Part shown: positions 32,901-43,807 of the stretch, in pieces | Layout: every line of letters starts with the position of its first letter | Numbering within the stretch: the stretch's first letter is position 1 | Source of the DNA: Bradysia coprophila | Lineage: Eukaryota > Arthropoda > Insecta > Diptera > Sciaridae | Assembly: GCF_014529535.1 (NCBI RefSeq) | Contig: NW_023503501.1 | Span: forward strand, 8,138,504 to 8,202,503 | Reading direction: 5' to 3' | Length of the DNA: 64,000 nt | Notes under the pieces: generated by a model | Database searches by the model: none | What the model was told of the DNA's origin: nothing | Seen by the model: the letters and a program-made list of their open reading frames with translations, nothing else | Program-made: the position numbers and the translations under genes

Positions 32901-34241
32901 TGGAGTTTAGAAACAAAGGGTAAAATCTATTACAATTTAGTACTTTTCTTCATAAAAAGACTGCCGCCGCAGAATTATTTTTTTACATGAACAAACTTCA
33001 CTGCTGTGACATTTCATGGAAGTGAATCAATGTGAAGTTGTTACACAAAAAAATAGTCCAGGGAGAATGAAGTACTATAAAAAATTTGGCGAATTTACAG
33101 GCCCACCGACTCGGCGAATATATGACCACAATGAACACATAATCAGCCGTACTGACAACAAATGACAATGCTACAACAAAATCGTTATTGGACGTGACAT
33201 CATAAAAATCACTGTGATCTGTATGCTTAAATCATCTAGTGTTTAAAGGCTACCATGGACTATATCCGTCCGAAAATTGTTATGCGAATTTAATGCGTTT
33301 GACTCATGTTTGACAGTATTATATTGAATTTACGCAACTCAGCATCATAATGTTTGAAAGTTGCGAACTTTCGATGCCTCTGTTGCATAAATCGTTGTAT
33401 GAATCTCGGTGCAAATTACTTTATTAGACTCACGATGTGTATTATGACACATGACCTGCGGCCTAGTGTCATAAATACCCATCTAGAGCCTATTAAAGTA
33501 CTTTGCACTCGATGCAATAAACAACCATTATGACACAGAAGTAATTACCTTACCGCTAATAATTTATTTTTATTATTTAAATGATAATTTCTGATTCAAA
33601 TATTTATTTAAGTCTTTAAGTTAACCTAAAGAGCGTCTTGTGTACACGTGGTATTACAGAACAAAAACTTCTATGTCTAATAGTCGGGTATCAGATTCAT
33701 TATTCTGAATACAGGAGGCAGGTAATTGTTTTATGAAAAAGGGGAAGCCTATTGAGTTTAGATACACTCGTAATTGGGCCACAGATCGGCCTAATGCAGA
33801 GCCAATTTATGAGATTTTTCTCTTGAACTTCTAGATTTTCTCGATATTATTAAAATTTTCCTCAGAATACTTTTCTAGAAATTCCAGAAAGTTTTCAAGA
33901 AAATTTAGGAAAATATTTTCTCAAAAATAGGATCTGAATCAATGTGCTGCACATTTACATAGTTTATGTCACCTGGCTATGTTTCTAATTTCAGACGGAA
34001 TTGTTCAGTTAGTTTGGGATATCCTTAAGGTGTAGCTTTTTAAATAGAGCCAACTTGTACCAAATACTTGCAAAATTCATTTGTACCTGCCACTTTGTGA
34101 CGCCAATTTTTTTTTTTGTAAAATTTTATTTCTACAATTTTTGGGTCAATTCACAGCATGAACAAAGAAAATATTCGGAGCCTCATGGAATAATAGCAGG
34201 CAGTGCGCCTCTTTTGTGAATATAGATTACTTGTTTTCGTT
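32901..34241. other. Intergenic, nothing recognised
   Basis: No gene is supported. Around 33830-33930 there is a degraded stretch rich in GAAAATTTTC-type words that resembles the CAG(A/G)GACTATTTTTG MITE family seen at 62042. Confidence 0.4.
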
Positions 34242-34383
34242 CAACGCACTTTAATCATAAATAGGGTACTGAATCTTGAGAGAGTGTCATACAACTGTAA
34301 AACACTGTAAAAACCAATTAATACAAAATAGTACTCTATTTGGCAGCTGTCACTACGATCAGTTTTGCTTGAAGAGTGTACAC
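34242..34383. mobile_element. MITE, CAACGCA family, copy 2
   Basis: The left end CAACGCACTTTAATC and the interior words ATAGGGTACTGAA and TATTTGGCAGCTGTCA match the copy at 30722. The right end (GCTTGAAGAGTGTAC) has diverged. Confidence 0.6.
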
Positions 34384-34802
34384 AATACACACAATTCCAG
34401 GCGGTAGCTCTTATCACTAAAGCTTCCAAATTTGACACTTGTTAATTCGGTGTTCGTGCTAGGAGCAGTGCTATCGTCAAATTTGCGATGCTAAATTTTT
34501 TGTGTGTATTCTGCTGTGTGTTTACACACAAAAAATTTACCTAAAATATACGATATCAGTGATCCTGGAAGTATGCATACAGGGACTTCTGTCATATTTT
34601 GTAAGGGTTCTTGACTGTCATTAATGACTGTCATTAATGCTGGGCAGACCTGCTGGGCATGTAGTATTATATTTTACCAAGGTTAACTAAGTATTTCGGG
34701 AGGTTATTAGCATACTTTGAGAGCTACGCCGATGGGAAATAGAAAATCCTTTGTCAAGAAAATTTTCAAATTCTTTGAAAATCTTCAAAAAATTCTTTCA
34801 AT

Positions 34803-34980
34803 CAATACCCTCTCTAGCAATCCAACTATGTTTATTAAAGTGGTAAAAATGCAATGTAAGCCTATACATTTTACATGTAAAATTAGAAATTAGTCAACAG
34901 TGCATGATTCTACAAACAAATAAGTAAGGTGGTTTTTTGACAGCACCGAAACGAAGTTTTGTTTGCTAGAGAGGGTATTG
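34803..34980. mobile_element. 178-bp MITE with 18-bp perfect terminal repeats
   Basis: The termini CAATACCCTCTCTAGCAA and TTGCTAGAGAGGGTATTG are perfect inverted repeats. The flanks TTTCAAT (34796-34802) and TTTCAAC (34981-34987) look like a target duplication of 6-7 bp. A second copy lies at 1-134. Confidence 0.75.
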
Positions 34981-34987
34981 TTTCAAC

Positions 34988-35868
34988 TAAAAAAATTCTT
35001 CAAAATCTTTAAAAATGTTTGAAATTTCTTTAAAATTGACAAAAAAGATTTTTTCCAATCTTAGTAAATCCTTCGAGGATTTTATTTCAGAAAATCTTTT
35101 TCCACTCAAAATGCCGATCGCATGTAATATTGTTCGAATTGGTTTCAGCAGAACGTAAGAATTTAGAATTTCAGAGAATTTTTGGAATTCGACCAGCTTT
35201 ACAATAGTTACCACTCTTTTAGATCCAATTTTGTAGTAAAAGGTAAAAATTGGAACTATTTTAATTTATAGCGAACTTAATGAATTATATTTTTGACTAC
35301 TAGTATCCTTCGAGGAGGTCCTTTATAGATTCAATCGATGTGATTGAAGATATTACTCAGCAATATGCCTTGCCGAATTGCAAATCGAAAATGTTTTCGT
35401 CCGGAAAACAAAGATCACACTAGACTATAATGGTTTGAGAACCTAATAAGCATATTTAAACAATTTTTTTTGGTGATTTTAGAAAATAATTGTACGCTAA
35501 AATATTTCGGAAAAATATTTGAATTCATGAATTCGTTTAACTAACTTTCGAGATATTATTTTGATTATAGTAAAATGTGTGAGTGTGTGGGTGTGTGTGT
35601 GGTGTGCTGGCGGATTAATGAAAAGAAGATTTCGTTATGTAATCAAATTTACTTTTGTCTAAAATAAAAATTTTATGCATAAAATTAATTTATTTAGAAA
35701 AATATACTGGTTTCATTCAACAATAAAAGTGAATTGATTTTTTTATCCGTTCTTTAAGAATATACAACACCGGTTTCACTTTTTTTTATATAATTAATTA
35801 AGTTTGAAGATGAGTTAACGATATCCTATATAGAAAGAACAATATTTTTTCAGGGATTTGCATAAACG
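34988..35868. other. Upstream region of the Gly-rich gene
   Basis: AT-rich, with a short GT-rich microsatellite near 35576-35610. No exon is recognised before the TATA box. Confidence 0.45.
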
Positions 35869-35876
35869 TATATAAG
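35869..35876 (+). promoter_or_regulatory. TATA box of the Gly-rich gene
   Basis: TATATAAG lies 70 bases before the start codon. Transcription would begin near 35900 and give a leader of about 40 bases. Strong TATA boxes with short leaders are usual for insect cuticle and other highly expressed secreted-protein genes. Confidence 0.75.
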
Positions 35877-35938
35877 TGTTTTGCAGTTCCTTTTAGCAAA
35901 ATAGTTGCCAGAGGTCTGTCTGTGGATAATATTCTGCC

Positions 35939-38900
35939 ATGAAGGTAAATTCTGAGTGATTTTTTTATATTGTTTAAGAAGTGAAAAGTTATAAAGTTTT
36001 AAAGTTGTTAGTATAGCAAATATATATAGACACTATGCGTTCTATTGAAGTGATACATGGCTTCGTATAAAATATGATAGACTGTTGTAAAATGGCTCAA
36101 AGTTTAAATCTAAAAATTCGAAAATTGAGCTTTAATGTGTTGAATTGATAAACATGGGCTGTGAAATAAAGTGGAAATAATGTTCGGATGATATGGCCCT
36201 AGATCACCATAATCACACTAAAGTTTAGATTTCGTAATGGTATCGAATTATACGGGCGTGGTTTTTCATTATGATTTTTGATACCGTTTTAGTGAATCTG
36301 CATATCCGTGACAATATTTTTTCCACTTTCATTTTCATTTGTTCAAGGTTTTTTGCCGCAAATTTTTTCGAGGTCATCGAATTGCTTATGAAATATGACA
36401 CGGTCACGCTTCAATAAAATTAATTTCTAAGATCCAATAAAACATTCGAAATGCGACAAAAAAATCGGCATATAGAGTTTTTTGTGTCTTTGAATCATTT
36501 TATTAATTCATTCAGTTAACATACGGGTTGAAACTGAGTTTTTTGTCACATTTTTTTATATAAATTCTTCGAGCTCTTATTAACTCTTTTCTAAATATTA
36601 AATTAATAATTAAAGTGATTTCCATGAATTGAAAATTCGGCTGTGATCATAGTAAATTTTTATCAATTTACTTTCAGTTCGTCGTGTTTCTTACCGTTTT
36701 GGTAGCATGTGAAGCTACTTTCTTTGGAGGAAGTTCTGGAGGAGGAGGAGGTATTGGAAATTTGCTAGGCGGTCTCGGAGGTGGCGGAGGAGGAGGCGGC
36801 TTAGGAGGATTATTTAGCAAGTTTGGAGGAGGTTCGGGCGGCGGCGGTAGTAGTGGTGGCGGTTGGTCGTCTGGAGGTAAATACCGATTTTGTTTGTATT
36901 TTCAACAAAAATTAATATTAAAGTAGATAAATGCTCACGCGCAGCGCACGCTTACATTACATAAAGAAAGATTTCTTCCGTTTTTCACGACAAATATCAG
37001 TATGCCCTATACCATTTTTAATTTTCAATTTTCCAAAATTATATTTTTCAAAAATTGACACATTTTAGCAATTTTTTATTTTTTTTTTGCAATTTTTGAA
37101 ATATCTTACCAATTTTGGAAAATTTGTTCATTGGGAAAATTACTTCATGTTCAGTTGACTCAGAGAGCAAAATAACTTACGTTCGTGGCTAGAACTTTAT
37201 ATTTTGTGGCAAATAGAAAATATTTTTGAGAAAATTTAGAAAAATGTAGGAAAATTCTGGAAATTTAAATGGAAAATATGGCATAATGTCTTCCGAAAAA
37301 TAGTCTCTGATACACACAAGGATTTTTATACACGAAAACTTTTTCTGTTACTTGAGATTTTTAATTCTCCATATAAAAATACATGCAAAATTCACAATGA
37401 ACCGATAAACCATAAACCAGAAAATGTGCCGATTTTCAAAATTCCTTACGTGTATTTTGCCTTGTGTACAGGAACAGTAATGTAGTATTCTTTGTGATTG
37501 TCATGGTTCTAAATAACTGAATCAAACTGTTCCTTCTCGATTTCGAATTGAATGAGGTTTTAATTCGAAAATTACTTTTAGGAGGAGGAGGAGGAGGAGG
37601 AGGCCATAGCAGTGGAGGAGGAGGCGGTTATAGCAGTGGTGGAGGCGGAAGCTGGTCTTCAGGTGGAGGCGGAAGTAGTGGTGGAGGCTGGTCATCTGGA
37701 GGTAAATAATAACTTTTTTTTAAATAAAGTGTGGATCTAAGCCATAAATATGATGCCAAGTCAAGAAAATATCTATCTACCTTGGAGTTAGGAGCCCAAA
37801 CGGACATTTTTATAACGCGTGAAAATATTTTTAACTAGTGGAAAGCTTTTAACGCGCATTTTCTTTGGACGCGTAAATATTTTTATATTTTATTTTGAGA
37901 CGTGAAAAATTTAGTTGGGAAAAATATTTTTGATAAAGAAATTTTCTTTGAAGATTTATTGGGAAAAATTTATTTTTGGAAAATATTTTCGGTGTGTAAA
38001 TATTTAAAAAAAGACTAAGGAAATTCAATTGTCAAAAACCAGACTCGATCATTTTATTTTGCTTTCATTTTAAGAAAAAAGGGAAACAATTTGCCACTCA
38101 GGATTTATTTTTTAAATTTTTTGGTCAAAACGAACTGAAAAGAGAGTTACGCAAACCAAAAAGTGAAAATGTTGAATCTTTTAAGTTATAAAATGATCAA
38201 AATAGCGTGTAACAATAAATTAGAGATTACAGTTAGTCAAGCAAAATGCAGTTTGGAGTTTGGTTCAGCTGTTTTTCAGCTGATCCACTCATCCAAACAA
38301 AACTGCTTAAGTATGGTTTCCACTTACAAAAAAAAACACTCTGTTTATCCTCCGTTTGCCTAAACCTCACCTCTTTTCTATTGTCTAAGAAGTAATCGGA
38401 GAGATAAATATGTGCTTTTTTCGTAAGTGTGAAACAGGGGTTATACTTGTTTAAACTGTTATAATAATCGCAAGCACGCGCTTTAAATCGTTAGCAATTT
38501 ACATTGCATTTGGGGCTCAGATGAAGCAAATATCGATCTAGAACTAACTAACTCAGTGTTGATAGTGACTGATTCTAAATCTTTTTAAATTATAGGAGGT
38601 CATTCTTCCGGAGGCGGAGGATACGGCGGAGGAAACGGTGGAGGATACGGCGGAGGAGGTAGCAGTGGAGGCGAGACAACCATTTACATAAGTAAGAATG
38701 ATTTAATTGAAATACAAAATAAGATCTGTTTGAAATAATCAAATTATCCTTCGGTCTAGTTGAAAGTTCCGGAAGTGGAGGCGGCGGACATGGTGGTGGA
38801 AGTGGAGGCTATTCCGGAGGTAAGAAAGCTTTGTATTTGAACAATATTTTCTGTGAAATGTAGCACAGGAAAAATCATTGCCTAATATTGAGAAATATTT

Positions 38901-39856
38901 CATTAAAAAATTCACTAACTTTGGTGAATTTTTTAGTAAGACCTTGGTAAAAATAAATTTCCATTAAAGGACAGTTATTAAAATATCATTATTTTATACA
39001 GCAAATTTCGTTACGTTATCTTAACCATTTGGGTCTATCTATTCAAAAATCTGATAATTAAATTCAGTGACTTATAATTTGCCTTCATAAATGATTTTAC
39101 AAAGAGTTTTTTAGTTTCACAATATAATCTCTTGGTTTCCTTCGATTTGTAAAGTTTTAATAATGACCAGAATCGGTCACTGGACAAAATGCATTAGTTA
39201 GTTTTCAGTTTTCACTCATCATTAACCTTTAATTTATTTTTATAACAGGTGGTGGAAGTAGTGGCGGTGGATGGTCTTCGGGAAGCTCTGGTGGAGGCAG
39301 CAGCGGATATTCTTCTGGTCCAGCACGTGGAGGTAATAGTGGATGGTCATCAGGAAGTTCCGGAGGATCATACGGAGGCAGCAGTGGTGGATCATACGGA
39401 GGAAGCAGTGGCGGATCATACGGTGGCAGCAGTGGCGGTTCAAGCCAAGGTGGTGGATGGTCTTCCGGAAGCTCTGGTGGAGGCAGCAGCGGATATTCTT
39501 CTGGTCCAGCACGTGGAGGTAATAGTGGATGGTCATCAGGAAGTTCCGGCGGATCATACGGAGGCAGCAGTGGCGGATCATACGGTGGCAGCAGTGGCGG
39601 TGCAAGCCAAGGTGGTGGTTGGTCTTCCGGAAGCTCTGGTGGAGGCAGCAGTGGATATTCTTCTGGTCCAGCACGTGGAGGTAATAGTGGATGGTCATCT
39701 GGAAGTTCTGGCGGATCATATGGGGGCAGCAGTGGCGGAAGTGGAAGTAGCGGATCTGAGGTCACTTACATACTAGTACCAGTCAGTTCTGGCGGCTCTG
39801 GATCACAAGGCAGTCATGGAGGCAGTGGAAGCTCTGGCGGCGGTTGGTCGAGATAG
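35939..39856 (+). CDS. Secreted Gly/Ser-rich protein, probably cuticular, six exons
   Basis: Exons: 35939-35944, 36678-36876, 37582-37701, 38596-38691, 38760-38819, 39249-39856 (1089 nt, 362 aa). Exon 1 encodes only Met-Lys. Exon 2 supplies the rest of a signal peptide (FVVFLTVLVACEA), so the product is secreted. All later junctions are phase 1 and split a Gly or Ile codon. The mature chain is almost all Gly and Ser in GGG, SSGGGWSSG, YGGSSGGS and GYSSGPARGG repeats. Exon 6 repeats one block of about 55-60 residues three times (from about 39263, 39449 and 39611). Two short non-Gly islands, ETTIYI and EVTYILVPV, share a Thr-aromatic-Ile pattern. The two-codon first exon and Gly-rich repeats are typical of insect cuticle proteins. 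A silk or other extracellular matrix protein is the alternative. I give no family symbol. Confidence 0.85.
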
Positions 39857-39902
39857 GACAGTCACTGTCAGTAATTAATGTCATAATGCACATTAGTTGT
39901 TA

Positions 39903-39908
39903 AATAAA
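39903..39908 (+). terminator. Poly(A) signal of the Gly-rich gene
   Basis: AATAAA lies 46 bases after the stop codon, a short 3' untranslated region in keeping with the compact promoter. Confidence 0.75.
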
Positions 39909-42182
39909 CTGAATGTTTAAAATTGTATTTGTGACATTGTTTGTACGTATTAATAAACAATTGCTCAGAAAAATATTTTCTTTCTGTTTTGTTGAATTGA
40001 ATATATTTACTAGCTCTAAATTTATACTCACAGTGTACTACAAATTGCCTTCAACGCTAGGAAACAACAGCTTTTATTTAAACTTTCTTACGCAGTAGTT
40101 GACGTAAGTTCTGACAGACACTCCTGATATTATTCATTATTTTAAGACAATATGTATCTAACCGAATTCATTGTTTGATGGAGTTATTGATTTAAAGTTG
40201 AGTTTTAGATCATCCAGTAAGGAGTGGAATACTTTTTGGTAAATTGTTTCAGCTGTGTTTAGCTGTTCGACTCATGCAAACAAAACTGGTTCGTTCGTCT
40301 TTATGCGATCTTACCACGAGTGAAACTATTTCACCCGTATAAAGCGGTGTAAAGACGTATGAGCAGTTCTGTTTGTGTAAGTTTTCGAATAGAAATAATT
40401 AAAAATTTCACACCTAAAATCTGCGTAAAAGTACCCTTCGGGAAATAGATAACACAACAAATTTGCATGATTTTATTGATCAATCGAATGCGAAACGCGA
40501 TTAGATATACAACTTCACTTTTTACATTTTTATCAATATTTTGATTCGAATGGTATGAGAAAATTTGGTTTTGTGAGCAGCTGTGATTTACTAAAATTAA
40601 AAACATCTGCCTCAAAACATCTGTACCAAGAAAGAAAAATACAAAATTTTCTTCTCATAAAAACATCTGCGCAGATTAAAATTAAGAACGGGAGGGTAAT
40701 AAGGGAGTAAAAGTGTCCATCAGTTGAAAGTGTCTTTAGGGATGTTCACTGAAAAACATCATAAATCCATGATAAAATTTCCAAATAATCGATACAATAT
40801 CGGTCGAATGTTTTATCGATAAACGATAAGTATCGACTGATTTATCAATTTATTTGTCGATTATCGATAAAACGTTTGATTGATATTGATTTTTTGACAA
40901 TTATCGAACATTACTTCTAAATTTGTACAGTTTCACGACTTTGATACCATTTTAAATTGATATCAAGTATCCGTATTGTATCTGGTGACGGACCGTCACC
41001 GACGCGACGGTCCTCGATCACCGAATTTGAAACATTACAATAATATACACGAAAAAAGCACCAACATTTCAGAAGGGATCCGTTGCAGATGTTTCCCAAA
41101 AAAAGAAGAAATATCTTGAGTACATGTGCAAGTCTAAGAACCATTTAAAATATGTAGACGCTGGGTACTTTAAATATACCATACGAAAAATTTGGTGTGT
41201 TAAACAACAACAGCAGCCGTTTACCTGATATAATTTGAGACACTGAACATTTTTTTGGTTATAATAGGGTAGCAAAGAAATTGAATTTATCAGCTGAACC
41301 GCAGCTGGAATTTAAGTACAAAACCGCTCTGCTTGACATGTGTAAAACACAATGTTATGCTATTGCACCTGTACATTTCCAATTCAATTTCACCATAAAC
41401 AAAAAAAAGCATAAAATAATGTACATATGTCGTCGGGTGGCACGTGCCAATGGTATATATAGTATATGAAACTGTAATACTTGCTAATATATGAATGCCA
41501 CGCCACATACATATATATCTAAACAGCACTCCCGAAGAAAGTCATTATGCAGACCAGACGTGCAGTTATTATTAATGAACGATTTCGTCATTATGCCTCT
41601 GCGTCTTTTTTTATCAATAAAAAGATATATTCATAAACTGTCCCTTGATGCAATACAAAATGCGATCACTTTTAACCATACGAGTTGAATGAATCGTTAC
41701 AAAAAAAAAAATATTTAAAAATGAGAGAAAATCTTTTCGGATTCATTTTTTCACTCAATATCTGATTTCCTTGTGAATACTTTCGAATTTCTCAATTACT
41801 ATTCTCTCTCAAGAGAAATCTCAGTTTTATTGTTATAGTCAAGTCTATTTAAGAGGTTCTGAGTCTTCAATTTTGATACAAACCATATAAGTTTGGAAAA
41901 ATTAGCAGCAACTGGCCACACTTTTTTGAATTATTTTAACATTTTTATTTTGCACAATTGAAGAAAAACTTATTTTTTTTGTTATTCTTTTATCTTATTT
42001 CTGTTTATTAATAAAAAACGACTTTAAAAAACTTAAAAAAAATCTTTGCTCCTAAAATCACTCTTTTTTTATAACGGGACGGTAGCTGCTAATTTTTCCA
42101 AACTTATATGGCAAGTATGGTATCAATGGAAATCTAAGAGCATTGGCTATAATAAACAAGGCATCAGAACAGTCGGAGCGTT
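39909..42182. other. Intergenic with one hairpin repeat
   Basis: No supported gene. At 40792-40891 two arms around ATGTTTTATCGATAA and TTATCGATAAAACGTT form a hairpin with several TATCGATA words. Confidence 0.45.
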
Positions 42183-42295
42183 TGCCCGTACAACCCGTAA
42201 TCCTATTTCGTCCGCAACCATAATACGTCCGTAGCCCTAATAAGCCCGGAACCCTAATACGTCTACAACCCTCTAATGCGTCTGTTACCAAAATG
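42183..42295. repeat. Degenerate minisatellite of about 17 bp
   Basis: Variants of CCCTAATACGTCCGTAA recur about six times in succession. The unit is too degenerate to fix an exact period by eye. Confidence 0.6.
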
Positions 42296-42368
42296 CAAGT
42301 AAAGTTGGGCATTGTCATATTTACTGAAACTGTTCATTTTTTAAATTGCGCATAGCGCAATTACGAAA

Positions 42369-43807
42369 GCCCGTACGAAGTACCTTTCAAATAAAACCAA
42401 CAATTTACGACATTATTTTAGCAACCCAAAATTTTTTGCCAACTTTCCATTGGGTATTCAATTACCTCTCAAATGAAACAAAAACTAGCAAAATCGGTTG
42501 AGATTAACTCGATTTATGTGCAAAAAACACTTAGGGCCGAGTAGCGGCCTTAGTCCAAGGGCCCAAATTTGAAACTTTTTTCGCCACGTTCTTTTCGGCA
42601 TTCAATTATCTCTCAAATGAAACAAAAACTAGCAAAATCGGATGAGATTTACTCGATTTATGTGCAAAAAACACTTAGGGCCGAGTAGCGGCCTTAGTCC
42701 AAGGGCCCAAATTTGAAACTTTTTTCGCCACGTTCTTTTCGGTATTCAATTACCTTCCATAAAAAACTAAATCTAGCAAAATCGGATGAGATTTACTCGA
42801 TTTATGTGCAAAAAACACTTAGGGCCGAGTAGCGGCCTTAGTCCAAGGGCCCAAATTTGAAACTTTTTTCGCCATCATTCTATTCGGCATTCAATTATCT
42901 CTCAAATGAAACAAAAACTAGCAAAATCGGATGAGATTTACACGATTTATGTGCAAAAAACACTTAGGGCCGAGTAGCGGCCTTAGTCCAAGGGCCCAAA
43001 TTTGAAACTTTTTTCGACACGTTCTTTTCGGTATTCAATTACCTTCCATAAAAAACTAAATCTAGCAAAATCGGATGAGATTTACTCGATTTATGTGCAA
43101 AAAACACTTAGGGCCGAGTAGCGGCCTTAGTCCAAGGGCCCAAATTTGAAACTTTTTTCGCCATCATTCTATTCGACATTCAATTATCTCTCAAATGAAA
43201 CAAAAACTAGCAAAATTGGATGAGATTTACTCGATTTATGTGCAAAAAACACTTAGGGCCGAGTAGCGGCCTTAGTCCAAGGGCCCAAATTTGAAACTTT
43301 TTTCGACACGTTCTTTTCGGTATTCAATTACCTTCCATAAAAAACTAAATCTAGCAAAATCGGATGAGATTTACTCGATTTATGTGCAAAAAACACTTAG
43401 GGCCGAGTAACGACCTTTGAGCCCTCCCAACAAGCCCGCGTTGCATCTTACCCAAAAACAATGTTCAGCAACTTTGTTCTACTCGTCAATACCTTTCATT
43501 TGATATATCACAAGCAGCTATTGCGTGCGTATTTCGGTAGATATCGTCGAAAGACTGAAAAACACCTATAGGGCCCTAGCTCTGGAAGGGCCGACCCTAC
43601 CATGCCCATTTTCGAACTTGACCTTACTTTTGTCGATACCAATCGGGAAAAAAAAGAACGGACGGACGGACGGACGGACATTTTTTTTATTGCGGATTCG
43701 TCATCTATGAACACAACCAAATGCTTTGCCCTTACTGTCTGCTTCCAATTCGACGTGTTACAAACGGCATATTAATCTTATAAGCCCCCAGTACTTCGTA
43801 CAGGGCT
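42369..43807. mobile_element. 1.4-kb non-autonomous element with internal tandem array
   Basis: The ends GCCCGTACGAAGTAC (42369-42383) and GTACTTCGTACAGGGC (from 43791) are near-perfect inverted repeats. Between them lie a seven-unit 144-bp array and a (GGAC)n run at 43659-43680. It encodes no plausible protein. I cannot assign it to a superfamily: no clear target duplication was found. Confidence 0.6.
42452..43410. repeat. 144-bp tandem array, seven units
   Basis: The landmark CACTTAGGGCCGAG falls at 42528, 42672, 42816, 42961, 43105, 43250 and 43394, spacings of 144, 144, 145, 144, 145 and 144. Two unit types are present. One carries CTCTCAAATGAAACAAAAAC and the other CTTCCATAAAAAACTAAATC. 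Their order is A A B A B A B, so most of the array consists of AB dimers and recent growth was by two-unit steps. Confidence 0.93.

Noticed and set aside
39229-39776. Pro-rich 178-residue and His-rich 159-residue antisense frames, and a Val/Asp-rich plus-strand frame
   Set aside because: They are shadows of the Gly/Ser codon repeats in exon 6 of the Gly-rich gene; the true frame is set by phase-1 splicing from the signal-peptide exon.
42183-42295. Internal telomere-like repeat because of CCCTAA words
   Set aside because: The unit is about 17 bp and degenerate; it is not the insect TTAGG repeat, and flies generally lack that repeat.
42452-43410. Possible CRISPR-like array
   Set aside because: The units are contiguous 144-bp tandem repeats without unique spacers, in a eukaryotic genome.
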